64,000 nt of DNA from assembly GCF_027594865.1 (NCBI RefSeq), contig NZ_CP089391.1, positions 3,626,501-3,690,500 on the forward strand. Direction: 5' to 3'. Source of the DNA: Bradyrhizobium xenonodulans. GTDB taxonomy: Bacteria; Pseudomonadota; Alphaproteobacteria; Rhizobiales; Xanthobacteraceae. Positions 12,165 through 20,306 of the stretch are shown here, piece by piece; position 1 is the first letter of the stretch; each line of letters starts with the position of its first letter. A model generated the notes under the pieces. The model made no database searches and was not told the DNA's origin. It was given only the letters and a program-made list of their open reading frames with translations. The position numbers and the translations under genes were made by a program.

Positions 12165-12575
12165 CCCTCAAATGAACGCGCCCGGTGATGATCCGGGCGT
12201 CTCGGTTTCGATGGCTTGGGTCGCAGCCGACGCGCTCCCGGTTCGACAGGACCCAGCCTTCGTTTGGGCTTCTCTTCAGCAGAAAAACGTAAAATGCATG
12301 TGAAGTGCGGAAGGCGGACATGTGACGGTGCGCTGCACGCCAGTTGCTTCCAGGCCCGACTGGCGCTTGCCAGGCGACTTTGAGCGGCGCTGGGACCCAT
12401 CTGAAAAGATTGGGGTTTTCCGCCGAATGTTTCGTCGGCCGGAACGCGACGAAACAATTCTCGCAAAGACGAAACCATTTTCCCCTTTTGGCGCATCACG
12501 CGCGAAACGACGCATGGTTATCAGCTTCACAACGACGACGGCGCACCGCCGGCCACGGAATTGAGGGACAAGACC
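12165..12575. other. Gene-free stretch with one perfect inverted repeat
   Basis: No convincing gene on either strand: overlapping frames are short, lack ribosome-binding sites and contradict each other. It holds a perfect 10-base inverted repeat at 12428-12456 (listed separately) and presumably the promoter of the small exported protein that starts at 12576. Confidence 0.5.
12428..12456. promoter_or_regulatory. Perfect 10-bp inverted repeat upstream of small exported protein
   Basis: TGTTTCGTCG (12428-12437), nine-base loop, CGACGAAACA (12447-12456). It lies 120 bases upstream of the ATG at 12576. It could be an operator or a leader hairpin; it is followed by an A/T-rich stretch but not by a clear T-run, so a terminator is less likely. 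Confidence 0.5.
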
Positions 12576-12740
12576 ATGCGCGCGCTCAGCTTCATCCTCG
12601 CCTTCACTTTCGTGCTCGCCAGTTCCTCGTTCGCGGGCTCGCCGGATGGCAATCTCCCGGGCGTCGGCACCTTCCAGTACAGCGGCTCGCCGGTGACGAC
12701 CGCGGCGGTGCAGCCGATCGTGGTCGCGGCACGCTTCTGA
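12576..12740 (+). CDS. Small exported protein, 54 aa
   Basis: A short gene supported by GAGGG nine bases before the ATG, a clear Sec signal peptide (M-R-A-L-S-F-I-L-A-F-T-F-V-L-A) ending near S-S-F-A-G, and a compact Gly/Pro/Ser/Thr/Val mature part of about 34 residues (G-V-G-T-F-Q-Y-S-G-S-P-V-T-T). The stop is TGA at 12738-12740. I recall similar small exported proteins in Bradyrhizobium genomes, without a known function. It lies 35 bases ahead of another exported protein on the same strand, so the two may be co-transcribed. Confidence 0.8.
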   Translation: MRALSFILAFTFVLASSSFAGSPDGNLPGVGTFQYSGSPVTTAAVQPIVVAARF

Positions 12741-12775
12741 TCGCCAGCAATAAAAATCAGCCGATAAAGGCCGTC

Positions 12776-13141
12776 ATGATTGTTCGTTTCTGCGCCGCCG
12801 CGTTCCTGTCCCTTCTGACGATCAGTGCCGCCGAGGCGCAGGTGCGCGCTCCCTCCAGATTGCCGGATCCCCGCAGCGAGTTCGTGCGCCAGTGTGCGCC
12901 CCGCATGCTCGGACGCTGGGAGCGTCCCGAGGCGGTCTGTAGCTGCCTGCACGATCACGCCGCTGCGGCCGTCGAGGACCGCGATCTGCGCGAGGCACTC
13001 TTGCGTGGCATCAGCGAGACCGGGGTGCCAACGATCGAGACCGATTGGGTGCCGCCGTCCAAGCAAAGCGAGATCGGGCCGACCTTCACCAGGATCGCCA
13101 AGCCAACCCTTCAGTGCATGTTCGATCCGGCGAAGTCTTGA
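12776..13141 (+). CDS. Exported hypothetical protein, 121 aa, four Cys
   Basis: Starts at ATG 12776 with AAGG five bases upstream. The signal peptide spans about residues 1-21 (cleavage after S-A-A-E-A). The mature part of about 100 residues contains four cysteines (F-V-R-Q-C-A-P, V-C-S-C-L-H and L-Q-C-M-F), which could form disulphides in the periplasm. No family is recognised. It converges with a four-base gap on the next exported protein. Confidence 0.8.
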   Translation: MIVRFCAAAFLSLLTISAAEAQVRAPSRLPDPRSEFVRQCAPRMLGRWERPEAVCSCLHDHAAAAVEDRDLREALLRGISETGVPTIETDWVPPSKQSEIGPTFTRIAKPTLQCMFDPAKS

Positions 13142-13145
13142 GCCG

Positions 13146-13391
13146 TCACTTGGATTTCGGACCGAACCGCGAAACGCAGGCGCTGGTCCGCGCCACGCCC
13201 TTGTCGGTCATCTTGGCGCCGCGCACCTCCTTGACCTGCCCGGCGGGGCAGGTTCCGTCATCCACCTGCACGCGCTGACCGAGCTTGAGATCGCCGATAT
13301 CCTGTTCACGTCCGACGGTCACGGCATGCGCCGTCGTCGCGAGCGCAACGGAGATCAGGAGCGAGAGGCAGGCGGCACGGCGGAGAAGCAT
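13146..13391 (-). CDS. Small exported protein, 81 aa
   Basis: The ATG at 13391 begins a good signal peptide (M-L-L-R-R-A-A-C-L-S-L-L-I-S-V-A-L-A, cleavage near A-H-A); the frame runs 23 codons further upstream without the right character. The mature part of about 57 residues has two cysteines (G-T-C-P-A-G-Q and T-S-A-C-V-S) and the phrase L-K-L-G-Q-R-V-Q-V-D-D-G-T-C. Possibly DUF6719, but that is memory only. It lies 65 bases downstream of the MocR regulator on the same strand. Confidence 0.75.
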   Translation of the reverse strand: MLLRRAACLSLLISVALATTAHAVTVGREQDIGDLKLGQRVQVDDGTCPAGQVKEVRGAKMTDKGVARTSACVSRFGPKSK

Positions 13392-13456
13392 GGCGAGGGT
13401 CCCGACATCGATGCCGCAATGTAGGGACGGGCTCGCGATTCTGATAGTGAACTTCG

Positions 13457-14941
13457 TCATACCGGCCGAACCGGTTTGCCCTTCGTGCGCAAGGCAGTGC
13501 GCGATTCCCGCGCCAACCGTTCCGCCGATGCCACGAGCTTGGGAACTGCGTGCCCGGAAAATCCCAGAACGAACCCGGGCAGGGGACGCGCGCGCGAATA
13601 GGTGTCGGCGAGCAGCCAGCCTTCCGCGCCGGCGGCCTGCTTCGCCTGCGCCGCGACCGCAAGATCAATCGACGGATCGAACCGGGCGACAAGGTGCAGC
13701 CCTTGCGACGGCACCGGCACCGACAGCACGCCATCGGACGCTGCTTCCAGTGTCTCGGCCAGCGCATCGCGCGCCTCGCGATAGAGCTTTCGCACGCGCC
13801 TGAGATTTGCGGCGAACGCGCCGGAATTGAGCATGTCGGCCACCGCACCCTCCATCAGCGTGCCGGGAAAGCGATCGAGCGCGGCGCGCGCGGCGGTCAC
13901 ATCGGAGATCAGGCGCTCGGGCACGGCGCAATAGCCGATGCGCAGGCCCGGAAACAGCGTCTTGGCGAAGGTGCCCATGTAGATCACGCGCTGGAGATGG
14001 TCGATCCCGGCGAGCGACATCAGCGGCGCGCCGTCATAGCGGAACTCGCTGTCGTAATCGTCCTCCAGCACGAAGGCGCCGGCCTGCCTCGCCCAGTCCA
14101 GCAGCTCGAGCCGCCGCGGCATCGACATCTGCACGCCCAATGGAAACTGGTGCGACGGCGTCACATAGGCTGCGCGCGCGTTGGACCCCGCGGTGCGTCC
14201 CTTGGCGACGCGCATGCCATGCTCGTCGACGGGAACGGGCACGGCGCGATAGCCGCAATGCACGATGGTGTTGCGCGCGGCGGGGTAACCTGGGTCCTCG
14301 CACCAGACCTGGTCGCCCGCCTTGAGGATCGCGCTCAGCACGATGCGCAGCGCATGCAGCGTGCCTGATGTCAGCATGATCTGGTCGGGGTCGCAGCGCA
14401 GGCCGCGCGCCGACAGCAGATGGTCGGCGATCGCGGCGCGCAGCTCGCGGCTGCCGCGGGGATCGCCATAATGCAGGTGCTCGGAGCCGAAGGCGCGCAT
14501 CCGGCGCCCGAGGAAAGCGCGAAAACGCTGCACGGCGCGCTCGTCGATATGGGTGCATCCCAGCGAGAATGCGCCTTGCCTGGGCGCCTCGACGACGACC
14601 TTCGGCTTGTTCGGTTCGGTCGCGCGCGCAGGAATGCGCGCCGCAACGAAGGTGCCGGAGCCGACGGTGGCGTTGGCAAAGCCGTCGGCGATCAGGCGTT
14701 CATAGGCGGTGACGACGGCGTTGCGGCGGAAGCCCGTTTGCTTCGCCAGCGTCCGCGACGGCGGCAGCGGCTCGCCGGGTTTTACCAGGCCGGAGACGAT
14801 CATCTCGCACAGCGCCTGATACAGCCGATGCGCGGCGGAGGCACCTAGCGTGATGTGTGGGCCGGTGAGGTCGAGCGGCAGCTCAGGCTTCGACGGAGAA
14901 TGCTTGGCGGGCACCGCAGAATTGGTCGAAATTTTTTGCAT
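13457..14941 (-). CDS. MocR-type regulator: GntR winged helix fused to aminotransferase-like domain
   Basis: A PLP-dependent transcription factor of the MocR/PdxR family, 494 residues. The N-terminal GntR winged helix covers about residues 30-100 (Y-Q-A-L-C-E-M-I-V-S-G through G-S-G-T-F-V-A). A fold-type I aminotransferase-like domain follows to the C-terminus. The PLP-lysine context (G-T-F-A-K-T-L-F-P-G-L-R-I-G-Y) and upstream E-D-D-Y-D-S-E-F-R-Y are intact. The ATG at 14941 has no Shine-Dalgarno sequence, so it may be leaderless or start slightly downstream at a GTG. It is divergent from a PNPOx-like gene, which is probably its target. Confidence 0.93.
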   Translation of the reverse strand: MQKISTNSAVPAKHSPSKPELPLDLTGPHITLGASAAHRLYQALCEMIVSGLVKPGEPLPPSRTLAKQTGFRRNAVVTAYERLIADGFANATVGSGTFVAARIPARATEPNKPKVVVEAPRQGAFSLGCTHIDERAVQRFRAFLGRRMRAFGSEHLHYGDPRGSRELRAAIADHLLSARGLRCDPDQIMLTSGTLHALRIVLSAILKAGDQVWCEDPGYPAARNTIVHCGYRAVPVPVDEHGMRVAKGRTAGSNARAAYVTPSHQFPLGVQMSMPRRLELLDWARQAGAFVLEDDYDSEFRYDGAPLMSLAGIDHLQRVIYMGTFAKTLFPGLRIGYCAVPERLISDVTAARAALDRFPGTLMEGAVADMLNSGAFAANLRRVRKLYREARDALAETLEAASDGVLSVPVPSQGLHLVARFDPSIDLAVAAQAKQAAGAEGWLLADTYSRARPLPGFVLGFSGHAVPKLVASAERLARESRTALRTKGKPVRPV

Positions 14942-14998
14942 GGAATTGGAACTATCGCAGACCAAATTGGCCGCTACAACTCTCCTGGAATTGTTCCA
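14941..14998. promoter_or_regulatory. Candidate MocR operator region with repeated AATTGG motifs
   Basis: Between the divergent genes lie CCAAATTGG (14962-14970, palindrome), TGGAATTGTTCCA (14986-14998, a perfect 5-3-5 palindrome) and TGGAATTGGAAC at the regulator start (14941-14952). Three similarly spaced related motifs, about 21-25 bases apart, in a short divergent spacer fit autoregulation plus control of the flavoprotein gene. Assignment to MocR is inference from position. Confidence 0.5.
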
Positions 14999-15016
14999 AT
15001 CCCGACAGGAGCGGCC

Positions 15017-15742
15017 GTGAGCCAGGTTGAGACCCCGAATTCCTACCCGACGTCAGCGCGCAACCAGGTGAAGCGCCGTCACGACCGCGGCTTCTACGAT
15101 CACGAGACCGTTCATCGCATCCTGGATTCCTCGATGATGTGCCATGTCTCCTATGTCATCGACGGGCAGCCCTATTGCACGCCGACCTTCTTCTGGCGCG
15201 AGGGGACGAAGCTTTACTGGCACGGCTCGAGCGCCAGCCGCATGCTGCGCAACCAGACCAAAGGCGAGCGCGTCTGCCTGACGGTCGCCCATCTCGACAG
15301 CCTCGTGCTGGCGCGTTGCGGCTTCAACCACTCCGCCGACTACCGCGCCGTGATGGCGTTTGGCACCGCCTATCTCGTCACCGACGCCGATGAGAAGGAG
15401 CGCGCGGTGATCGCGATGGTCGACCGCTTCTTCCCGGACCGCACGGCGAGCCTGCGGGCGAGCAACACGCAGGAGATCAAGGCGACCTCCTTCATCGCGA
15501 TGGAGATCGAGGAGGCCTCGGCCAAGGTCCGCGCCAAGGGTGTCGCCGATGACGACGAGGACTACGAATTGCCGATCTATGCCGAGCGCATTCCGGTGCG
15601 CACCGTGCTCGGCGCGCCGGAGCCGTGCTCGCGGCTGCTCGACGGCGTGAGCCGGCCTGCGACGCTGAATGGCTATTCGGAAGGCCGGCTGCTCGAAGAT
15701 GCATTGCGGGATGCCTATTTTGCACAGTACCCGAACGGCTGA
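15017..15742 (+). CDS. Pyridoxamine 5'-phosphate oxidase-like flavin-binding protein
   Basis: A 241-residue protein of the PNPOx-like split-barrel family; members bind FMN or F420. The G-Q-P-Y-C-T-P-T-F-F-W strand and the L-Y-W-H-G-S-S-A-S-R-M-L-R segment, typical of the FMN-binding nitroimidazole-resistance-like branch, are present. The start is GTG 15017 with AGGAG six bases upstream. It is divergent from a MocR regulator, a known pairing in which the PLP-binding regulator controls a neighbouring PNPOx-like or B6-related gene. It may act in B6 metabolism, but the true substrate is unknown. Confidence 0.85.
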   Translation: MSQVETPNSYPTSARNQVKRRHDRGFYDHETVHRILDSSMMCHVSYVIDGQPYCTPTFFWREGTKLYWHGSSASRMLRNQTKGERVCLTVAHLDSLVLARCGFNHSADYRAVMAFGTAYLVTDADEKERAVIAMVDRFFPDRTASLRASNTQEIKATSFIAMEIEEASAKVRAKGVADDDEDYELPIYAERIPVRTVLGAPEPCSRLLDGVSRPATLNGYSEGRLLEDALRDAYFAQYPNG

Positions 15743-15794
15743 AATCGGCTAGCTTGCGCACTCCTTGAACGATGCGAATGCTTGGAGTTGCCTG

Positions 15795-17072
15795 ATGAAT
15801 GCCGAAACGCAGCAGAGGATTCTCGACGCCGTCGATGCCGGCTTCGAATCCCAGCTCGCGACCACACGTGATTTCGTCGCGATCCCTTCGACCCGCGGGG
15901 CGGAGGGGCCGTGCCAGGACATGATGGGCGACCTCCTGCGCGAGCGGGGCTATGAGGTCGATGACTGGCACATCGATGTCGACGATCTCAGGGATCTGCG
16001 CGGCTACGGCCCGATCGAGCATGATTTCTCCAAGGCGCGGTCGGTGGTGGGCACCTACCGTCCGCAAACCAATGGCGGCAGGTCGCTGATCCTCCAGGGG
16101 CATTGCGACGTCGTGCCTGCGGGACCGCTGGAATTGTGGGACACGCCGCCGTTCACGCCCGTCGTCAAGGACGGCAAGATGTTCGGCCGCGGCGCCTGCG
16201 ACATGAAGTCAGGCACGATCGGCGCGCTCTATGCGCTGGATGCGATCAAGGCCGCGGGCCTCAAGCCGACGGCGCGGATTCATGTCCAATCGGTGATCGA
16301 GGAGGAGAGCACTGGCGTCGGCGCGCTCTCGACGTTGCAGCGCGGCTATCGTGCGGACGCCTGCTTCATCCCGGAGCCGACCGGCGGCAAGATGGTGCGC
16401 TCGCAAGTCGGCGTGATCTGGTTTCGCCTGCGGGTGAAGGGCCATCCGACCCATGTCGCCTTCGCCGGCTCGGGCGCCAACGCGATCATGGCGGCCTATC
16501 ATCTGATCCAGGCGCTGCAAAAGCTCGAGATCGAGTGGAACGAGCGCGCCAAGGCCGACCGCCATTTCAAGACATTGAACCATCCCATCAACTTCAATCC
16601 CGGCATCATCAAGGGTGGCGATTGGGCCTCCAGCGTGCCGGCCTGGTGCGACGTCGACTGCCGGATTGCCGTGTTGCCGGGTTGGTCGATCGCCGATCAC
16701 CAGAAGGAGATCGCGGCCTGCGTTGCGGCTGCCGCGCGTAACGACCGCTTTCTCGCCAACAATCCGCCGGAGATCGAATGGTCGGGCTTTTTGTCGGAAG
16801 GCTATGAGCTGACGGATGCTGCGGCGCCCGAGGCCGCGTTCGGCAGGGCCTTCAACGCCGTCTACGGCGGCACCGTCCAAGATCTCGCCTTCACCGCGCT
16901 CACCGACACTCGCTTCTACGGCCTCAACCACGGCATCCCGAGCTTGTGCTTCGGCGCCAGCGGCGGCGAGATGCACGGCTTCAACGAATTCGTCGAGCTG
17001 GACTCACTGAAGAAGACGACCAAGGCGATGGCGCTGTTCATCGCGGAGTGGTGCGGGGTGGAGAAGGCGTAG
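15795..17072 (+). CDS. ArgE/DapE-family M20 deacylase
   Basis: A zinc-dependent amidohydrolase of the M20 family, 425 residues. The metal-binding motif G-H-C-D-V-V-P is followed by G-R-G-A-C-D-M-K-S-G, and the catalytic/metal pair E-E-E-S lies further on; the dimerisation domain is intact (G-H-P-T-H-V-A-F). The family acts on N-acyl amino acids such as acetylornithine or succinyl-diaminopimelate; the substrate here cannot be told and it may simply be a catabolic deacylase. The ATG at 15795 has GGAG eight bases upstream. It is followed by a palindromic repeat that separates it from the kyn operon. Confidence 0.88.
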   Translation: MNAETQQRILDAVDAGFESQLATTRDFVAIPSTRGAEGPCQDMMGDLLRERGYEVDDWHIDVDDLRDLRGYGPIEHDFSKARSVVGTYRPQTNGGRSLILQGHCDVVPAGPLELWDTPPFTPVVKDGKMFGRGACDMKSGTIGALYALDAIKAAGLKPTARIHVQSVIEEESTGVGALSTLQRGYRADACFIPEPTGGKMVRSQVGVIWFRLRVKGHPTHVAFAGSGANAIMAAYHLIQALQKLEIEWNERAKADRHFKTLNHPINFNPGIIKGGDWASSVPAWCDVDCRIAVLPGWSIADHQKEIAACVAAAARNDRFLANNPPEIEWSGFLSEGYELTDAAAPEAAFGRAFNAVYGGTVQDLAFTALTDTRFYGLNHGIPSLCFGASGGEMHGFNEFVELDSLKKTTKAMALFIAEWCGVEKA

Positions 17073-17089
17073 CAGCGGTCGCAGATCTC

Positions 17090-17181
17090 GTAGGGTGGGC
17101 AAAGGCGCACTTGCGCCGTGCCCACCAGCATTCTCGTATATGAACCGAGAGGGTGGGCACGCTCCGCTTTGCCCACCCTAC
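17090..17181. repeat. Inverted GTAGGGTGGGCAAAG-type repeat element
   Basis: GTAGGGTGGGCAAAG at the left end and CTTTGCCCACCCTAC at the right end are exact reverse complements; internal copies (GTGCCCACC, GGTGGGCAC) make a nested structure of about 92 bases. This is a common dispersed element in Bradyrhizobium intergenic regions (recalled, not searched). Confidence 0.8.
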
Positions 17182-17232
17182 GGCATCTCGGTTGGGGCGA
17201 CCGCTGCCCGAAACAGCGGCTTCGCCAAATCC

Positions 17233-17244
17233 TTTAAGCTTAAA
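17233..17244. promoter_or_regulatory. Candidate operator palindrome upstream of the kyn operon
   Basis: TTTAAGCTTAAA is a perfect 12-base palindrome, 77 bases before the first kyn gene. Sites of this TTTAAGCTTAAA shape are typical of MarR-family repressors in Rhizobiales. No regulator gene is adjacent, so the cognate protein is unknown. Confidence 0.5.
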
Positions 17245-17321
17245 ATAAAGACTAGGATGCCGCCCTGACCGGTGGCAGACTGGCGCCCGATCGCTAGCCT
17301 GAGTCCGCCGAGGGAGCAACG

Positions 17322-18131
17322 ATGCGCGATTGGGATGATGCTTATGCCAATTCGGCCCATATCCCGGGCTCGGACAAGATGCCGGCCCAATGGGCGGAGC
17401 GGGCCGCGGCCTACCGGGCCGGGCTGAAGGATTTTCGCGCCGACATCGCCTATGGCGCCGGCGAGCGTCAGCGCCTCGACCTGATCCTGCCCGACGGCGA
17501 CAGCAAGGGCCTCGTCGTGTTCGTGCACGGCGGCTACTGGATGCGTTTCGACAAGTCGACCTGGACCGATCTTGCCGAAGGCGCGCGGCACCACGGCTGG
17601 ACCGTGGCGCTGCCGAGTTACACCCTGGCGCCGGCCGCGCGCATCTCCGACATCACCGCTGAAATCACCGCCGCAATTGCGAAAGCGGCCGCGCTGGTCG
17701 CAGGGCCGATCCGGCTTGCCGGCCACTCCGCTGGCGGCCATCTCGTCACGCGTATGCTGTGCGACGACAGCCGGCTCGAGGGCGCCGTCTATAACCGCAT
17801 TGCCGGCACGCTCTCGATCAGCGGCCTGCACGATCTGCGGCCGCTGCTCAGGACGAAGATGAACGAGACGCTGCGCATTACCATGGAAGAGGCGACGTGC
17901 GAAAGCGCGGCGCTGCATCTGCCACGCGGGCATTCGCCCGTGACCGCCTGGGTCGGCGGCGGCGAGCGGCCGGAATTCATCCGTCAGTCCGACCTGATGG
18001 CCAATGTCTGGACCGGCTTCGACGTGCCGACGCGCCTTGTCGTCGATCCCGGGCTCAACCATTTCACCGTGATCGACGGACTGAAGGATCCGTCGTCGCC
18101 GATCACTGCACGCCTGATCGGCCTCGACTGA
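17322..18131 (+). CDS. Alpha/beta-hydrolase kynurenine formamidase (arylformamidase)
   Basis: Probably hydrolyses N-formyl-kynurenine to kynurenine and formate. It carries H-G-G-Y-W at about residues 69-73, the oxyanion-hole motif of the eukaryotic-type formamidases, the nucleophile elbow G-H-S-A-G-G at about 134-139, and a late D-P-G-L-N-H-F for the catalytic Asp/His. This is an esterase-fold enzyme, not the metal-dependent cyclase-like bacterial KynB. Function is inferred chiefly from position, as the first gene of an operon with tryptophan dioxygenase and kynureninase. GAGGGAG precedes the ATG. Confidence 0.87.
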   Translation: MRDWDDAYANSAHIPGSDKMPAQWAERAAAYRAGLKDFRADIAYGAGERQRLDLILPDGDSKGLVVFVHGGYWMRFDKSTWTDLAEGARHHGWTVALPSYTLAPAARISDITAEITAAIAKAAALVAGPIRLAGHSAGGHLVTRMLCDDSRLEGAVYNRIAGTLSISGLHDLRPLLRTKMNETLRITMEEATCESAALHLPRGHSPVTAWVGGGERPEFIRQSDLMANVWTGFDVPTRLVVDPGLNHFTVIDGLKDPSSPITARLIGLD

Positions 18132-18165
18132 CGAGGCGAGAGACGATCGATCGAAAGGGCCTGTC

Positions 18166-19005
18166 ATGACGTCCAGCGATTACGATCCCGCAAGCGAAGG
18201 CGCCGAGACCGATTTCGCCCGGCGCATGTCCTATGGCGACTATCTGGCGCTGGATGCGATCCTCGGTGCGCAGCATCCACTGTCGGAGGCGCATGACGAG
18301 ATGCTGTTCATCATCCAGCATCAGACAACGGAGCTGTGGATGCGCCTTGCCCTCCACGAGCTCAGCGCCGCCCGCCGCGCGATCTCACGGGACGAGGTGT
18401 CGCCGGCGATGAAGATGCTGGCGCGGATGTCGCGCATCTTCGAGCAGCTCAACAATGCCTGGGACGTGCTGCGCACCATGACGCCCAGCGAGTACACGCG
18501 CTTCCGCTCGCAGCTCGGCCAATCCTCGGGCTTCCAGTCGCGTCAATACAGGCTGATCGAATTCCTGCTCGGCAACCGCAACCACGCCATGCTCAAGCCG
18601 CACGCGCACGATGAGGAGACGACCAAGCTGCTCGAGGCCGAGCTTGCGACGCCCAGCCTCTATGACGAGGTGCTGCGGCTCGCCGACCGCAATGGGCTCA
18701 AGATGCCTGCCGCGGTGCTCGCCCGCGACGTCCGCGAGACCCACAGCTTCAACGAGGGCGTGCTTCAGGCGTGGCGCGTCGTCTACGAGGCGCCGGAGAC
18801 GCACTGGATGCTCTACGAGCTTGCCGAGAAGCTGGTCGACTTCGAGGACTATTTCCGCCGCTGGCGCTTCAACCACGTCACCACGGTCGAGCGCGTCATC
18901 GGCTTCAAGCGCGGCACCGGCGGCACCGGCGGCGTCAGCTACCTCAAGCGAATGCTGGAGGTCGAGCTGTTCCCCGAGCTCTGGCGCGTCCGCACCATTC
19001 TGTAG
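18166..19005 (+). CDS. kynA: Tryptophan 2,3-dioxygenase
   Basis: Haem enzyme that opens the indole ring of tryptophan to N-formylkynurenine, the first step of the kynurenine pathway. The 279 residues match the usual bacterial length. Diagnostic segments are [15 protein letters not shown] (with active-site His), S-R-Q-Y-R-L-I-E-F and [25 protein letters not shown] (proximal haem His and substrate loop). It starts 34 bases after the formamidase gene and ends two bases before kynureninase, so these form one operon. Confidence 0.97.
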   Translation: MTSSDYDPASEGAETDFARRMSYGDYLALDAILGAQHPLSEAHDEMLFIIQHQTTELWMRLALHELSAARRAISRDEVSPAMKMLARMSRIFEQLNNAWDVLRTMTPSEYTRFRSQLGQSSGFQSRQYRLIEFLLGNRNHAMLKPHAHDEETTKLLEAELATPSLYDEVLRLADRNGLKMPAAVLARDVRETHSFNEGVLQAWRVVYEAPETHWMLYELAEKLVDFEDYFRRWRFNHVTTVERVIGFKRGTGGTGGVSYLKRMLEVELFPELWRVRTIL

Positions 19006-19007
19006 AG

Positions 19008-20231
19008 ATGTCCAAGATGTCTACTCGCAAGGCCAGGCTTCGCGTCTATGACGACACCAAAGCGCTGTTCCATCTGCCTGACGGCGTGATCTATCTCGAC
19101 GGCAATTCGCTCGGCGCATTGCCGTTTGGTGTCGCCGAGCGCGTCAACCGCGTCATTACGGCCGAGTGGGGCAATGAGCTGATCCGCGCCTGGAATAGTG
19201 CGGGCTGGTATGCCCAGCCGCGCCATGTCGGCGACCGCATCGCGCGGCTGATCGGTGCGGAGGCCGGCTCCGTGATGGTCGGAGACACGCTGTCGCTGAA
19301 AGTCTATCAGGCGCTCGCCGCCGCGCTCGACATGAACGCATCGCGCAAGGTCGTTCTCTCCGACACGGGAAACTTTCCGACCGACCTCTACATGGCCGAA
19401 GGCCTGATCGCCACGCTCGGGCGCGGCCATCAATTGCGCCTGGTGGCACCGGAAGAGATCGAGGCTGCGTTGTCGGAGGAGATCGCGGTTCTCTACATCA
19501 CCGAGGTCGACTACCGCACCGGCCGCCGCCACGACATGGCGAAGCTGACCGCGAAAGCGCATGCGCTCGGCATCGTCACGGTCTGGGATCTCGCGCATTC
19601 GGCCGGTGCGCTGCCGGTGGACCTCGCTGGAAGCGGCGCTGATTTCGCAGCAGGCTGCACCTACAAATATCTCAACGCCGGCCCCGGTGCGCCGGCCTTC
19701 CTCTATGTCGCGCCGCGCCACGCCGACGGCGTGCGCGCCGCGCTGTCCGGCTGGATGGGGCACGCCAAGCCGTTCGCATTCGAGCTCGCCTATGCGGCCG
19801 CGGGCGGCGTCGAGCGCATGCGCGTCGGCACCCCGCCGGTGCTGGCTATGGCGGCGCTGGAGGCCTCGCTGGACATATGGAACCGCGTCGATATCGCGGA
19901 GGTCCGCACGCGCTCGCTGGCGCTCGGCGATCTCCTGATCGCGGAGGTCGAGCGCCGCTGTCCGTCTTTGAAGCTTGTCACCCCGCGTGCGCAGGAGCGC
20001 CGCGGCTCGCAGGTCTCATTCGCCTTCGACGGCGGCTATGCCGCGATGCAGGCCCTGATCGCGCGCGGCCTCATTGGCGATTTCCGCGCCCCCGACATCA
20101 TGCGGTTTGGCATCACGCCGCTGTATATCGGCGAAGCCGAGGTGTTGAAGGCCGCGGACATCATCGAGGACGTCATCGTGGGCGAGGTGTGGCGACGGCC
20201 GGAGTACCAGGTCGTGAACGCCGTGACGTGA
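19008..20231 (+). CDS. kynU: Kynureninase
   Basis: PLP enzyme cleaving kynurenine to anthranilate and alanine. In 407 residues it shows Y-L-D-G-N-S-L-G near the N-terminus, G-N-F-P-T-D, W-D-L-A-H-S-A-G-A, and the PLP-binding lysine (about Lys220) in G-C-T-Y-K-Y-L-N-A-G-P-G-A-P-A-F. The ATG at 19008 lies two bases after the kynA stop; a second ATG three codons later is an equally possible start. No anthranilate-degrading genes follow, so anthranilate is either used for biosynthesis, released, or degraded by genes elsewhere. Confidence 0.96.
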   Translation: MSKMSTRKARLRVYDDTKALFHLPDGVIYLDGNSLGALPFGVAERVNRVITAEWGNELIRAWNSAGWYAQPRHVGDRIARLIGAEAGSVMVGDTLSLKVYQALAAALDMNASRKVVLSDTGNFPTDLYMAEGLIATLGRGHQLRLVAPEEIEAALSEEIAVLYITEVDYRTGRRHDMAKLTAKAHALGIVTVWDLAHSAGALPVDLAGSGADFAAGCTYKYLNAGPGAPAFLYVAPRHADGVRAALSGWMGHAKPFAFELAYAAAGGVERMRVGTPPVLAMAALEASLDIWNRVDIAEVRTRSLALGDLLIAEVERRCPSLKLVTPRAQERRGSQVSFAFDGGYAAMQALIARGLIGDFRAPDIMRFGITPLYIGEAEVLKAADIIEDVIVGEVWRRPEYQVVNAVT

Positions 20232-20306
20232 GGAGAGGGCGTCGCCCGCCGATGTGAAGGATTGAAGCGGTCGCCTTCCGGCCTTTCCTGCAAAGCGGCA
20301 TGTTCG

